The position numbers were made by a program, and so were the translations under genes. Below the pieces are notes generated by a model that was given only the letters and a program-made list of their open reading frames with translations, did not search any database and was not told the DNA's origin. Shown in pieces: positions 8,306 through 17,596 of a stretch of DNA of 55,054 nucleotides (the stretch's first letter is position 1; the number at the start of each line of letters is the position of its first letter). This DNA is from Rodentibacter myodis (GTDB taxonomy: Bacteria > Pseudomonadota > Gammaproteobacteria > Enterobacterales > Pasteurellaceae): the NCBI RefSeq assembly GCF_001999305.1, contig NZ_MLHQ01000016.1, forward strand, positions 1 through 55,054, in the 5' to 3' direction.

Positions 8306-9778
8306 TTAGCGTGGCATCACTGCCCCCATTAATAGCATAAAAATAATACCTTGTGCCTGTTCTTCCGGTATGACTTTGCCATTCAGTTTTAATTCACCAT
8401 TTTCAAGCATAAGTTTTACGCTCACCGATTTTTCACTATTTACGGCAAAACCATTTTTTTCACCTTCAAGGGCAAATTCCTCAATTTGTGCTTTAATCGC
8501 CGCACGATCTTCCCGTGGTGGTAATTTCGCCAGAATATTTTCCGCGGTGGCTTTATCCAACCAAATATTCAAAGAGAAATCCTTAAATTGCTTATAAAGA
8601 TTGCCCCGCTTGAATGTTGGATTTGGGGCAAGGGCAACATTTAAATCCAGTGACAATTTCCCCTGTTCGTCAGAAATGGACATTGGGTTTAATTTTACCT
8701 GTGGTTGATTATTCAAAATCTCCAATCCGTGTTGTAGCACCCAATTTTGTAAAAGCTGACCCGCCACTGCATTTGCATTATCGCCTTTCGCCTCGTTAAA
8801 AATGCTCATTAAGGTTTCAATAAAGGCATTCACCGCATTTCCTTCAAAATGATTAAGTTCAAGGTTATAAGTCACTTTTCCTAAATCTTGATGATCACTC
8901 ATTACCGAGTCGATTGAACTTGTGCTTTTAAGGTTAACAAAATCGCTTTCAAGGTTCACTTCTGCAGTGCTTTTCAAGCCTTTTTTAATAAAAGAAGCCG
9001 TTTGATCTTCACGATCCAAGCGTGTCATTTCAAGCGCATCAACAGAATATCCTCCTTTTCCGGTATAAATATACGTCCATTTAGTCGGGGCAAAATCACT
9101 GTTAAACTTAATGCCTTTCCATTGTACTTTTAGGGATTTAAACGGCGTTTCATCAATCTCTTTTTCCCAATCAAATAAAGCTGTTACATCTTCAGCGGCA
9201 AAATCATAATGACCGGAAAGATCTTGATTGACATTAAAATTCATCTTCACACCGGACCAAAGCAATTTATTTTGATCGTTTTCTTGATCACGCCATTCAC
9301 CGGCTGCAAAAGAAAGACTGCCTTTTGTGCTTAAACCGTAGCCTGTTGAAGCACGGTATTGAATCGGCTTATCGGATTTCATCAAATCAAATAACGGTTG
9401 CGTACTTTCATTTTTGGCGATGAACCCCTCAGCCGCAAACATCGCCGGCATTAAATTTAATTTTGCCAATTGATTAAGGGGGAACGGCCCGTGGTAAAGC
9501 GTGGTGGAAAGGGGAATCGTCCATTGCTGTTGGGTTTGTGGGAGAGAAATCACCAGTTCATCTTCCACTTGAGAGCGAAACCAACCCCGTTCAAATTGTT
9601 TATTTTTAAATACCACATTAAAAGAATTCGAGGCTTTCAAAGACTGAAATTGTTGATTCGCACGTTCAATTTGGCGTTTATATTCCGTTTCCGCCGTTTG
9701 ACCGGTAAACCACGCGCCGCCCACCCAAGCAATACCAAGCACCGCAATCACACCGATTGCCACTTTTGATTTTTTCAT
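8306..9778 (-). CDS. ydgA: YdgA-like DUF945 family protein
   Basis: A 490-residue protein of the YdgA/DUF945 family, whose biochemical role is not settled. The N-terminus KKSKVAIGVIAVLGIAWVGG is a signal anchor, placing the rest in the periplasm or at the inner membrane. After it comes the family's typical start ETEYKRQIERAN and a long, beta-rich body without recognisable catalytic motifs. Length is close to that of E. coli YdgA (about 500). It stands alone, convergent with mgsA and divergent from dnaK, with a good ribosome site (AAAAGGATAATTT before ATG). The name rests on overall likeness, not on a diagnostic motif. Confidence 0.8.
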   Translation of the reverse strand: MKKSKVAIGVIAVLGIAWVGGAWFTGQTAETEYKRQIERANQQFQSLKASNSFNVVFKNKQFERGWFRSQVEDELVISLPQTQQQWTIPLSTTLYHGPFPLNQLAKLNLMPAMFAAEGFIAKNESTQPLFDLMKSDKPIQYRASTGYGLSTKGSLSFAAGEWRDQENDQNKLLWSGVKMNFNVNQDLSGHYDFAAEDVTALFDWEKEIDETPFKSLKVQWKGIKFNSDFAPTKWTYIYTGKGGYSVDALEMTRLDREDQTASFIKKGLKSTAEVNLESDFVNLKSTSSIDSVMSDHQDLGKVTYNLELNHFEGNAVNAFIETLMSIFNEAKGDNANAVAGQLLQNWVLQHGLEILNNQPQVKLNPMSISDEQGKLSLDLNVALAPNPTFKRGNLYKQFKDFSLNIWLDKATAENILAKLPPREDRAAIKAQIEEFALEGEKNGFAVNSEKSVSVKLMLENGELKLNGKVIPEEQAQGIIFMLLMGAVMPR

Positions 9779-9964
9779 AAATTATCCTTTTGACTATATT
9801 GAGAAAAAATTGCCGCTGATTCTACCGCACTTTTCCGATTTCACCAGTCTTTATCAAAAATTTTACAATCTTCCCCTTGAAGTTTGTCGGTTCGTTCTTA
9901 TTTTGCAAAACAAGAACGGAAATGACCGCACTTTTAGTCAGAAAATAAATTTTTAAAATTTTCT

Positions 9965-9992
9965 CTTGAAATGCGAAAGAATATCCACATCT
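9965..9992 (+). promoter_or_regulatory. Heat-shock (sigma-32) promoter of dnaK
   Basis: The -35 element CTTGAAA (9965-9971) is a perfect match to the sigma-32 consensus. After a 13-base spacer comes CCACATCT (9985-9992), close to the -10 consensus CCCCATNT. It lies about 55 bases upstream of the dnaK start, as expected for this gene. Confidence 0.8.
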
Positions 9993-10045
9993 TACAACCC
10001 GTAACAAATTACACTGAATTTCAAAATTTTACTTAGGAGTACAAA

Positions 10046-11941
10046 ATGGGAAAAATTATTGGTATTGACTTAGGTACAACCAACTCTTGTGTGGCTGTAA
10101 TGGACGGTGACAAACCTCGCGTCATTGAAAACGCCGAGGGCGATCGTACAACGCCGTCAATCATTGCTTATACAAATGACAACGAAACATTGGTCGGTCA
10201 ACCGGCAAAACGCCAAGCGGTCACCAATCCGAAAAATACATTATTTGCAATCAAACGTTTAATCGGTCGCCGCTTTGAAGATGAAGAAGTAAAACGCGAC
10301 ATCGACATTATGCCATTTGAAATTGCCCGTGCAGACAATGGCGATGCTTGGGTAAATGTGAAAGGCGACAAACTTGCCCCACCACAAATCTCTGCCGAAG
10401 TATTGAAAAAAATGAAAAAAACCGCAGAAGATTTCTTAGGTGAACCGGTAACCGAAGCCGTGATTACCGTGCCGGCATACTTCAACGATGCGCAACGTCA
10501 AGCTACAAAAGATGCAGGCCGTATCGCAGGATTAGAAGTAAAACGTATCATCAACGAACCAACCGCAGCAGCATTGGCTTATGGTTTGGATAAAGGTCAG
10601 GGCAACAAAACCATCGCCGTATATGACTTAGGGGGCGGTACCTTCGACTTATCCATTATCGAAATTGATGAAGTGGGCGGTGAAAAAACCTTTGAAGTAT
10701 TGGCAACCAACGGGGATACCCACTTAGGTGGTGAAGACTTCGATACCCGCGTCATCAACTACTTAGTGGATGAATTCAAAAAAGAACAGGGCGTTGATTT
10801 ACGTAATGACCCACTTGCAATGCAACGTTTAAAAGAAGCGGCAGAAAAAGCCAAAATTGAGCTTTCGTCTTCACAACAAACCGATGTAAATCTTCCTTAC
10901 ATCACCGCAGATGCAACAGGGCCAAAACACTTAAACATTAAATTAACCCGTGCGAAATTAGAATCTTTAGTTGAAGATTTAGTGGCGAAATCCCTTGAGC
11001 CGGTTCGCATTGCATTAAAAGATGCCGGTTTAAGTGCGTCTGAAGTGGATGACGTGATTTTAGTGGGCGGTCAAACCCGTATGCCGCTTGTTCAACAAGA
11101 AGTAGAAAAATTCTTTGGCAAAGCACCACGTAAAGACGTAAACCCTGATGAAGCGGTGGCAATCGGTGCGGCAGTACAAGGCGGTGTGTTAGCCGGTGAT
11201 GTGAAAGACGTATTGTTATTAGACGTTACCCCATTATCACTTGGTATCGAAACGATGGGCGGCGTGATGACCACCTTAATTGAGAAAAACACCACGATTC
11301 CAACCAAAAAATCACAAGTGTTCTCAACAGCGGAAGATAACCAAAGCGCGGTAACCATCCACGTGTTACAAGGTGAACGTAAACAAGCCTCAGCGAATAA
11401 ATCCTTAGGTCAATTCAACCTTGAAGGGATTAACCCTGCACCACGCGGTATGCCACAAATTGAAGTCACCTTTGATATTGACGCAGACGGTATTATCCAC
11501 GTTTCTGCGAAAGATAAAGGCACCGGTAAAGAACAACAAATCACCATTAAAGCCTCTTCCGGTTTAAGTGATGATGAAATTCAACAAATGGTGCGTGATG
11601 CGGAAGCCAACGCCGAAGCAGACCGTAAATTTGAAGAATTAGTACAAGCCCGTAACCAAGCGGATCACCTTGTACACAGCACCCGCAAACAACTAGAAGA
11701 AGCCGGGGATAAAGTACCTGCTGCAGATCGTGGTGTGATTGAAAGTGCGTTAAGCGATTTGGAAACAGCGGCGAAAGGCGAAGATAAAGCGGCAATCGAA
11801 GCGAAAATCCAAGCCCTTGCAGAAGCAGCGCAAAAACTCGCCCAAACGGCGCAACCACAAGGCGAACAACAAGCTCAAAGCAACAGCAAATCAAATGATG
11901 ATGTTGTTGATGCAGAGTTTGAAGAAGTGAAAGATAAATAA
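10046..11941 (+). CDS. dnaK: Chaperone DnaK (Hsp70)
   Basis: A 631-residue ATP-dependent chaperone that holds unfolded peptides and works with DnaJ and GrpE. The ATPase domain opens with GIDLGTTNS and includes the second phosphate motif YDLGGGTFD; the substrate-binding domain starts after the linker [13 protein letters not shown]. The C-terminus is the acidic tail found in proteobacterial DnaK. Ribosome site TTAGGAGT precedes the ATG. Controlled by the sigma-32 promoter upstream; a terminator follows but dnaJ lies in the same direction 330 bases on. Confidence 0.99.
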   Translation: MGKIIGIDLGTTNSCVAVMDGDKPRVIENAEGDRTTPSIIAYTNDNETLVGQPAKRQAVTNPKNTLFAIKRLIGRRFEDEEVKRDIDIMPFEIARADNGDAWVNVKGDKLAPPQISAEVLKKMKKTAEDFLGEPVTEAVITVPAYFNDAQRQATKDAGRIAGLEVKRIINEPTAAALAYGLDKGQGNKTIAVYDLGGGTFDLSIIEIDEVGGEKTFEVLATNGDTHLGGEDFDTRVINYLVDEFKKEQGVDLRNDPLAMQRLKEAAEKAKIELSSSQQTDVNLPYITADATGPKHLNIKLTRAKLESLVEDLVAKSLEPVRIALKDAGLSASEVDDVILVGGQTRMPLVQQEVEKFFGKAPRKDVNPDEAVAIGAAVQGGVLAGDVKDVLLLDVTPLSLGIETMGGVMTTLIEKNTTIPTKKSQVFSTAEDNQSAVTIHVLQGERKQASANKSLGQFNLEGINPAPRGMPQIEVTFDIDADGIIHVSAKDKGTGKEQQITIKASSGLSDDEIQQMVRDAEANAEADRKFEELVQARNQADHLVHSTRKQLEEAGDKVPAADRGVIESALSDLETAAKGEDKAAIEAKIQALAEAAQKLAQTAQPQGEQQAQSNSKSNDDVVDAEFEEVKDK

Positions 11942-11950
11942 TCTTTCTAG

Positions 11951-12004
11951 AAAGTGCGGTCATTTTAGTCGCACTTTTAACTAAAGGGCGGTAACGCCCT
12001 TTTA
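11951..12004 (+). terminator. Double hairpin after dnaK
   Basis: First an uptake-sequence dyad (AAAGTGCG/CGCACTTT, 11951-11977), then AAAGGGCG-GTAA-CGCCCTTT (11983-12002) ending in TTTT. Together they form a likely partial terminator that would lower transcription of the following small gene and dnaJ relative to dnaK. Confidence 0.75.
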
Positions 12005-12020
12005 GTGTATAAGGAAAATA

Positions 12021-12266
12021 ATGATTTTAATTAATAAAAAATGGGAAAGATGCGTTCTTACTCCTTTTGCAGTATTATCTATGTCAGGCTTTATGTCTTT
12101 TGTAATGATGTGGATAATGAAAGGTTTTTTTGACGGTTTTATAGAGACTTGGTTACATAATTGGGCAACCGCTTTTCTTGTTGCACTACCTTCAGCATTT
12201 GTAATTCCAAAATATGCAGTAAAACTTGCAGTAAAGATATTTAAAATAAAATTTGTAGATAAGTAA
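12021..12266 (+). CDS. Small DUF2798-like membrane protein between dnaK and dnaJ
   Basis: An 81-residue protein with two predicted membrane segments (about 16-34 and 48-66) separated by a short GFFDGFIETW loop, and a Lys-rich C-terminus. The pattern resembles the DUF2798 family of small, uncharacterised inner-membrane proteins. The start has a clear ribosome site (TAAGGAAAATA before ATG). It lies 17 bases after the dnaK terminator and 9 bases before dnaJ, so dnaJ is probably co-transcribed with it. Its coding sequence is noticeably more AT-rich than dnaK and dnaJ, which suggests later insertion into a normally adjacent gene pair. No function can be assigned. Confidence 0.8.
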   Translation: MILINKKWERCVLTPFAVLSMSGFMSFVMMWIMKGFFDGFIETWLHNWATAFLVALPSAFVIPKYAVKLAVKIFKIKFVDK

Positions 12267-12275
12267 GTATTAGTT

Positions 12276-13412
12276 ATGGCAAAACAAGATTACTACGAAC
12301 TTCTCGGTATCTCAAAAGGTGCTGATGAAAAAGAAATTAAACGGGCATATAAAAAGCTCGCGATGAAATATCACCCTGACCGCACGCAAGGGGATAAAGA
12401 AAAAGAAGAAAAATTTAAAGAAATTCAACAAGCCTATGAAATCCTAAGCGATAAAGAAAAACGTGCTGCCTACGATCAATATGGTCACGCAGCATTTGAA
12501 CAAGGCGGCTTTGGTGGCGGGTTCGGCGGTGCTGATTTCGGTGATATCTTTGGCGATATGTTTGGTGATATTTTCGGTGGCGGCGGTCGTTCGCGTCAAC
12601 GCGTTGTTCGCGGTGAAGATCTACGCTACGACATTGAAATCACCCTAGAAGAAGCCGTAAAAGGTACAACCAAAGATATTCAGATTAATACCTTGGCTCA
12701 TTGCGATCACTGTGAGGGTTCGGGTGCGGAAAAAGGTTCTAAAGTAGAAACCTGTCCAACCTGCCACGGCGCGGGACGTGTTCGCCGCCAACAAGGGTTC
12801 TTTGTATCCGAAACCGTGTGTCCAACTTGTCACGGCACGGGCAAGAAAATCAATAATCCTTGTAAAAAATGCCACGGTGAAGGGCGGGTTCATAAAAAAG
12901 AAAGCCTTTCCGTTAAAATTCCGGCAGGGGTGGATACCGGCAACCAACTTCGTTTGGCAGGTAAAGGTGCCGCAGGCGAAAACGGCGCGCCGGCAGGTGA
13001 TTTATATGTTGTGATTCACGTAAAAGATCACCATATTTTTGAACGGGACGGCAATAATCTTTATTGTGAAGTGCCGATTAGTTTTGCCACCGCTGCATTA
13101 GGTGGCGAAATTGAAATACCAACCTTAGACGGCAGAGTAAAACTCAAAATTCCTGCAGAAACCCAAACCGGAAAATTATTCCGCATGCGGGGTAAAGGTG
13201 TCAGCACGACCCGAACCGGCTATACCGGCGACTTAATTTGTCGTATTGTGGTGGAAACACCGGTCAATTTAAATAGCGAGCAAAAAGAATTACTGAAAAA
13301 ACTTGAGGAAAGCCTACAAGGAAAAGGACTCAGTAAACATAGTCCAAAATCTTCCGGCTTTTTAGACGGTGTGAAGAAATTCTTTGATAACTTGGGTAAA
13401 TCCGAGAAATAG
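12276..13412 (+). CDS. dnaJ: Co-chaperone DnaJ (Hsp40)
   Basis: A 378-residue co-chaperone that delivers substrates to DnaK and stimulates its ATPase. All domains are present: J domain with HPD at residues 33-35, Gly/Phe-rich linker at about 75-110, four zinc-binding CxxCxGxG repeats ([32 protein letters not shown]), and the C-terminal substrate domains. Length is that of E. coli DnaJ (376). The ribosome site is weak, fitting translational dependence on the small gene 9 bases upstream. Confidence 0.99.
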   Translation: MAKQDYYELLGISKGADEKEIKRAYKKLAMKYHPDRTQGDKEKEEKFKEIQQAYEILSDKEKRAAYDQYGHAAFEQGGFGGGFGGADFGDIFGDMFGDIFGGGGRSRQRVVRGEDLRYDIEITLEEAVKGTTKDIQINTLAHCDHCEGSGAEKGSKVETCPTCHGAGRVRRQQGFFVSETVCPTCHGTGKKINNPCKKCHGEGRVHKKESLSVKIPAGVDTGNQLRLAGKGAAGENGAPAGDLYVVIHVKDHHIFERDGNNLYCEVPISFATAALGGEIEIPTLDGRVKLKIPAETQTGKLFRMRGKGVSTTRTGYTGDLICRIVVETPVNLNSEQKELLKKLEESLQGKGLSKHSPKSSGFLDGVKKFFDNLGKSEK

Positions 13413-13435
13413 TTCTTAGAAGGATTCCTCAGAAA

Positions 13436-13564
13436 GAGTAGGGATGCGATAGTTCGTGTCCTTATCTAACACCAAAGAATTTCAATTACCTAACATAAGG
13501 ACGCCAACATGGCGTCCTCCTCTATCACCTTATTTCCTCTTTGTGTGTTTGCGACAAAATACTG
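13436..13564. repeat. Degenerate palindromic intergenic repeat, copy C
   Basis: In the 353-base gap between dnaJ and tcyP, which holds no gene. Left core GGGATGCGATAGTTCGTGTCC, a middle AATTTCAATTACC, then ACGCCAACATGGCGTCC and the tail CACCTTATTTCCTCTTTGTG with GTTTGCGACAAAATACTG. A further fragment (AATTTCAATGGATTA) lies at 13690-13706. Confidence 0.7.
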
Positions 13565-13636
13565 TACTTTAAGTGATATAAGGAAGAAAAGTGCGGTCAA
13601 AATTAGGGATGTTTTTTCTGCATAAAATGCAAAATA

Positions 13637-13674
13637 AAAACAAGGTGATGACCGGGAATGTAACACCTTGTTTT
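13637..13674. terminator. Perfect 11-bp stem between convergent dnaJ and tcyP
   Basis: AAAACAAGGTG and CACCTTGTTTT pair exactly across a 16-base loop. It has A- and T-runs at both ends and lies between two convergent genes, so it probably ends transcripts from both sides. Confidence 0.65.
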
Positions 13675-13765
13675 CGTATTAACATTTGAAATAATTTCAA
13701 TGGATTATATTATGGGCTACTGATGTCGATCCGACAAAACGTATTATTTTTTTTACGTTGTTATC

Positions 13766-15103
13766 TTAGTCTTTCAACTTCAACCATTTACTGCTTAATG
13801 TGCCTGCCGTTATTGCGCCGTTCACATTTAAAGCGGTACGTCCCATATCGATTAATGGCTCGATAGAAATCAATAATCCCACTAATTCCAATGGTAACCC
13901 TAAGGTGGAGAGTACCACAATAGCCGCAAAGGTTGCCCCACCGCCTACGCCTGCAATGCCAAAAGAAGAAATAGCGACCACTAAAACCAAGGTGGCAATA
14001 TAGCTCACACTAAAGGGATCGATTCCCACTGTAGGGGCAATCATTACGGCGAGCATTGCCGGCATTGCCGGATAAATTCCCGCACAGCCGTTTTGTCCGA
14101 TTGTTGCTCCAAAGGTGGCAGAGAAATTGGCAATTGCCGGATTGTTACCGAGTTTATCCGTTTGCGTTTCAATATTAAGCGGAATTGTTGCCGCACTGGA
14201 ACGGGAGCTAAAAGCAAAGGCTAAAGTCGGCATTACGTTTTTGAAATATTGAATTGGATTAATGCCGGACAAGAAAAGCAATACGCCGTGTACGATAAAC
14301 ATTAGGAAAATGGCGAGATAAGAGGCAACGATAAAGCTTCCTAAATTTAAAATATCCGCCCATTTTGAGGTTGCCCCCACCTTAATCATTAAGGCAAAAA
14401 CCCCATAAGGCGTTAAGCGAATAACAAAACGAACCAAGCGTGCCACCAATTTATTCAACGTTTCCACATCTTGCGCAATGCGATCGCCTAATGCTTGATT
14501 TTCTTTGCGTAAACTCAATGCTGCCACGCCTAAAAAGGCAGAGAAAATCACCACGCTAATAATTGAAGTCGGATTGGCACCGGTTAATTCCGCAAAAGGA
14601 TTTTTCGGAATAAAAGAAAGCAACATCGCAGGAATACTTAATGTGTTAATTTGATCCGCACGTCCCAATACTTTGGTTTGGGCTGCAAGTTCACGCTCGC
14701 CCGCCACTAATCCTTCCGCCGTTAAACCAAATACTTGCACCATCATAATACCGATAAATGCAGCAATCGCTGTGGTAATAAGCAATACCGAAAGCACACT
14801 GAAGCTAATTTTGCCTAAAGAACGCGCCTCATTTAAGCGGGTAATTGCCGATAAAATGGAGACAAAAACCAACGGCATTACAATCATTTGTAATAAACGC
14901 ACATAGCCGCCGCCCACAAGGTTAATCCAATCTAAGGCGGTTTTTATGGTGTCTTCATCACCAATATTTTGCAACAAAGCGCCAACGCCTAAACCCAGCA
15001 CTAAGCCAATAAATACCGTTTGTCCGAGCTTTTGCGTTTTTTGATAAAGATAACCAAGCAACACAAGAATTAGGGCAAAAATAATGAATGTGAGAAAGAG
15101 CAT
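13766..15103 (-). CDS. tcyP: L-cystine symporter, TcyP (YdjN) type
   Basis: A 445-residue inner-membrane protein of the dicarboxylate/amino acid:cation symporter family. It most resembles E. coli TcyP (YdjN), which imports L-cystine: the N-terminal blocks INLVGGGYVRLLQMIVMPLVF and LGKISF and the motif VFGLTAEGLV are nearly those of that protein. The re-entrant loop SSRSSAATIPLN and the NGCAGIYPAM segment of the transport core are intact. Length is slightly below the 463 of E. coli. It follows modC by 106 bases in the same direction. Substrate is inferred from likeness. Confidence 0.88.
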   Translation of the reverse strand: MLFLTFIIFALILVLLGYLYQKTQKLGQTVFIGLVLGLGVGALLQNIGDEDTIKTALDWINLVGGGYVRLLQMIVMPLVFVSILSAITRLNEARSLGKISFSVLSVLLITTAIAAFIGIMMVQVFGLTAEGLVAGERELAAQTKVLGRADQINTLSIPAMLLSFIPKNPFAELTGANPTSIISVVIFSAFLGVAALSLRKENQALGDRIAQDVETLNKLVARLVRFVIRLTPYGVFALMIKVGATSKWADILNLGSFIVASYLAIFLMFIVHGVLLFLSGINPIQYFKNVMPTLAFAFSSRSSAATIPLNIETQTDKLGNNPAIANFSATFGATIGQNGCAGIYPAMPAMLAVMIAPTVGIDPFSVSYIATLVLVVAISSFGIAGVGGGATFAAIVVLSTLGLPLELVGLLISIEPLIDMGRTALNVNGAITAGTLSSKWLKLKD

Positions 15104-15209
15104 TTCCGTTTTTCCTTCATAAAATCATTGAATAGCGGTATTAGATAAATTTCATCATAAAAAATCTAATTATTTTTTGTGATAGCTTATAACCAAATAC
15201 TATATAGAT

Positions 15210-16265
15210 TTAAACCACCGATACCGCTTTAATTTGTACATAAACCGTCATTCCCACAGAAAAACGCAATTCATTTTGTGCCCATCTGCTGATGCTTGCC
15301 CAAATTTTATAGCCTTCCACCAACACGGCGACATCCACCCGATGATCGCATAATTCAACCTGCACAATTTGTCCGTATAAGATATTACGAACACTGGTTT
15401 GTGTCGGCTTTTGTAGGGCGATTGATACATCCGAGCTATAAATACACACCCGCACATTATCGCCCACTTGCCCCTGTACTTGATTAATCCATAGGGTTTG
15501 TTCACCTAAAGAAAGTGCGGTCATTTTATAAGGTGGATTATGCAAATAAACCGGCAACGCCAAGACAGCACTTTGCTCGCTTTCCCCTTTCCACGGTACA
15601 AAAATCGGACTGTTCCAAATATTTTCCAGTGTATCGTAGGCTTTCACTAAACCGTTTTCCATTAATACCACCCGATCAGCCAAGCGAAGAAGTTCATCCA
15701 AACTGTGGGTGACATACAAAATCGGAATATTGATTTCGTGAGAAAGGCGTTCTAAGTACTGCATTAGCTCCCTTTTACGCGGCAAATCTAAGGCGGAAAG
15801 CGGTTCATCCATTAACAAAATATCGGGATCGGTGAGCAACGCACGCCCTATGGCAACACGTTGTTTTTCACCGCCGGAGAGCGTGATGGGATAACGTTTG
15901 AGTAAATGCCGAATCCCCAATAAATCCACAATATAATCAAAATCCGCTTGATCAATATGCTTTGCGCCATAACGTAAATTTCCTTTCACCGTATAATGGG
16001 GAAACAAGCGGGCATCTTGAAAGACATAGCCAATTTTTCGCTGATGAGTCGGTATATTTTTTGGCTTGTTTGTCTCCACTAAAGTGCGGTCATTTAAACA
16101 AATAAATCCTTCATCGGGCAGTGTTAAACCACTCACTAAATTAATTAAGGAGGTTTTGCCTGAACCCGATAAACCAAAAATCGCCGTGACACCCTGCGCG
16201 GGAATTTGTAGATTTACTTGCAGAGCAAGTTGTCCCAGTTGTTTTTTTACATTAATGTGCAACAT
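15210..16265 (-). CDS. modC: Molybdate ABC transporter ATP-binding protein
   Basis: A 351-residue ATPase that powers molybdate import with ModB and ModA. Walker A GLSGSGKT is at 31-38, the ABC signature LSGGEKQR at 129-136 and Walker B LLMDEP at 150-155. The C-terminal part from about 290 is a molybdate-binding TOBE/Mop domain, typical of ModC and absent from most other ABC ATPases. It overlaps the end of modB by 14 bases, so translation is coupled. Confidence 0.97.
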   Translation of the reverse strand: MLHINVKKQLGQLALQVNLQIPAQGVTAIFGLSGSGKTSLINLVSGLTLPDEGFICLNDRTLVETNKPKNIPTHQRKIGYVFQDARLFPHYTVKGNLRYGAKHIDQADFDYIVDLLGIRHLLKRYPITLSGGEKQRVAIGRALLTDPDILLMDEPLSALDLPRKRELMQYLERLSHEINIPILYVTHSLDELLRLADRVVLMENGLVKAYDTLENIWNSPIFVPWKGESEQSAVLALPVYLHNPPYKMTALSLGEQTLWINQVQGQVGDNVRVCIYSSDVSIALQKPTQTSVRNILYGQIVQVELCDHRVDVAVLVEGYKIWASISRWAQNELRFSVGMTVYVQIKAVSVV

Positions 16266-16980
16266 TGCCCTGCCCCAATTTTTTCTGCATTCGCTTACTT
16301 AACCATTCAGAAGCAAGCAAGGAAATCAATGAAAGGATTATCGCAAACAGGCACAATCGGGCGGTTTGCGATTCTGCCCCCGGTGTTTGGATAAAAGAAT
16401 ACATCGCAAGGGGAATTGTCTGTGTTTCACCGGCAATGTTGGATACAAAAGTAATGGTTGCTCCAAATTCCCCTAAAGATCGGGCAAATCCAAGCACCAA
16501 TCCGGCTAATACACCCGGTAATGAAAGGGGCAATGTGATGGTGAAAAAGGCACGCCAAGCAGAAGCTCCCAAGGTTTGCGCGGCTTGTTCCAATTTAATA
16601 TCAATGCTTTCTAAAGAAAGCCGAATAGCACGCACTACCAAAGGAAATGCCACCACTGCCGAAGCCAGTACCGCCCCTTTCCAACTAAAAGCAAAAGATA
16701 AGCCGAACCATTGATACAAATATTTGCCGATAAAACCATTTCGACCCATTGCCACTAAGAGTAAATACCCGATAACAACAGGCGGAAGAACTAAAGGCAG
16801 ATGAATAATCCCTGTGACGAATGATTTACCGTAGAAATTTTTGCGTGCCAATAACCAAGCGGTGAACACGGCAAAAGGCAAACTCCACGCCATTGCACTA
16901 AATGCCACGCTTAAACTAAGGCGGATAGCCTCAATTTCTAATGGGTTAAGATTGAAAAAAGAAAAAATTTGAGAGAGCAA
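16252..16980 (-). CDS. modB: Molybdate ABC transporter permease
   Basis: The inner-membrane channel of the molybdate importer. Conserved blocks include [20 protein letters not shown] and the EAA loop region with [12 protein letters not shown] that docks on ModC. I chose a TTG start at 16980 (242 residues) because AAGGA lies exactly 7 bases before it and the resulting length is close to E. coli ModB (229). The frame also has ATG codons at 17064, 17046 and 17031, which would add up to 28 residues but have poor or badly spaced ribosome sites. It is separated from modA by more than 500 bases of repeat DNA, unlike the usual tight modABC operon. Confidence 0.93.
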   Translation of the reverse strand: MLSQIFSFFNLNPLEIEAIRLSLSVAFSAMAWSLPFAVFTAWLLARKNFYGKSFVTGIIHLPLVLPPVVIGYLLLVAMGRNGFIGKYLYQWFGLSFAFSWKGAVLASAVVAFPLVVRAIRLSLESIDIKLEQAAQTLGASAWRAFFTITLPLSLPGVLAGLVLGFARSLGEFGATITFVSNIAGETQTIPLAMYSFIQTPGAESQTARLCLFAIILSLISLLASEWLSKRMQKKLGQGNVAH

Positions 16981-17090
16981 AGGGAAATCCTTTTTATTTT
17001 GAAATGGGTTAAATGTTAGTACCGATAACATTCCTATCGGTCTCATTATTTGAATAACGTGCATTTATAACATAAACCGAGAATATTCGC

Positions 17091-17247
17091 CGTTATAGCA
17101 AATGCACAAAGCGAAAATAATGCAATCAGTAAGGATACGATGCTTCGCGCTTTTATTAAAAAGTTAATTGATTTCAATAAGTTAACATTAATAACGCCAG
17201 CGTGGCGTCTCTACGAACACGTTATTTGATTTTTGTGTGGTTATAAC
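17091..17247. repeat. MITE-like palindromic repeat, near-complete copy D
   Basis: The best-preserved copy of the family. The left end (GTTATAGCAAATGCACAAAG, AAAATAATG) is a degenerate inverted match to the right end (AACACGTTATTTG, TTTGTGTGGTTATAAC), so the about 157-base unit has terminal inverted repeats. Inside are the cores AAGGATACGATGCTTCGCG and ACGCCAGCGTGGCGTCT around the middle ATTTCAATAAGTTAA. No transposase is encoded. It fills the start of the modA-modB gap. Confidence 0.7.
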
Positions 17248-17313
17248 AAAACACAGCAAAATATCCTTTCCTTTTGTTTATAACGTGAAATATTTAAAAA
17301 TACCAAATTTATC

Positions 17314-17500
17314 TTCCCTCTCTCCGCTTGCGGAGGGAGGTGCCGAAGGCGGAGGGAGGGAAAAGTACGGTTGTTTTTGCAACTGCGTTGCTCCCTCCCT
17401 CAGGGCTACGCCCGGCTCCCTCTGTAAACGGAAGGAGCGAAGATTATTCTTATGGTATCTACTTTTTCTATTGTGTAATGGCTATATAATGCCAAAAATA
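17314..17500. repeat. GC-rich dispersed stem-loop repeat, copy 2, with palindromic repeat end
   Basis: Contains the palindrome TCTCCGCTTGCGGAGGGAGG, then GCGGAGGGAGGG, TTTTTGCAACTGCGTTG, CCCTCCCTCAGG, CTACGCCC, and GCTCCCTCTGTAAACGGAAG. The second half repeats the element at 991-1070. From 17457 on, CTTTTTCTATTGTGTAATGG and CTATATAATGCC match the outer end of the palindromic intergenic family. A full uptake sequence follows at about 17512. No gene lies between modB and modA (16981-17596). Confidence 0.7.
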
Positions 17501-17596
17501 TTCCCAATTTTGACCGCACTTTCTTACCCATTAAAATATCCTCTTAATCGTCAAAGAGAGAGGAGGAAAGGGGAATAGATCAACATAAACCATAAT

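Noticed and set aside
9822-10007. A 61-residue minus-strand frame upstream of dnaK
   Set aside because: It overlaps the sigma-32 promoter and uptake sequences, and the translation looks random.
17237-17578. A 113-residue plus-strand frame in the modA-modB gap
   Set aside because: It crosses both repeat elements; its Gly/Glu- and Arg-rich stretches simply translate the GC-rich repeat.
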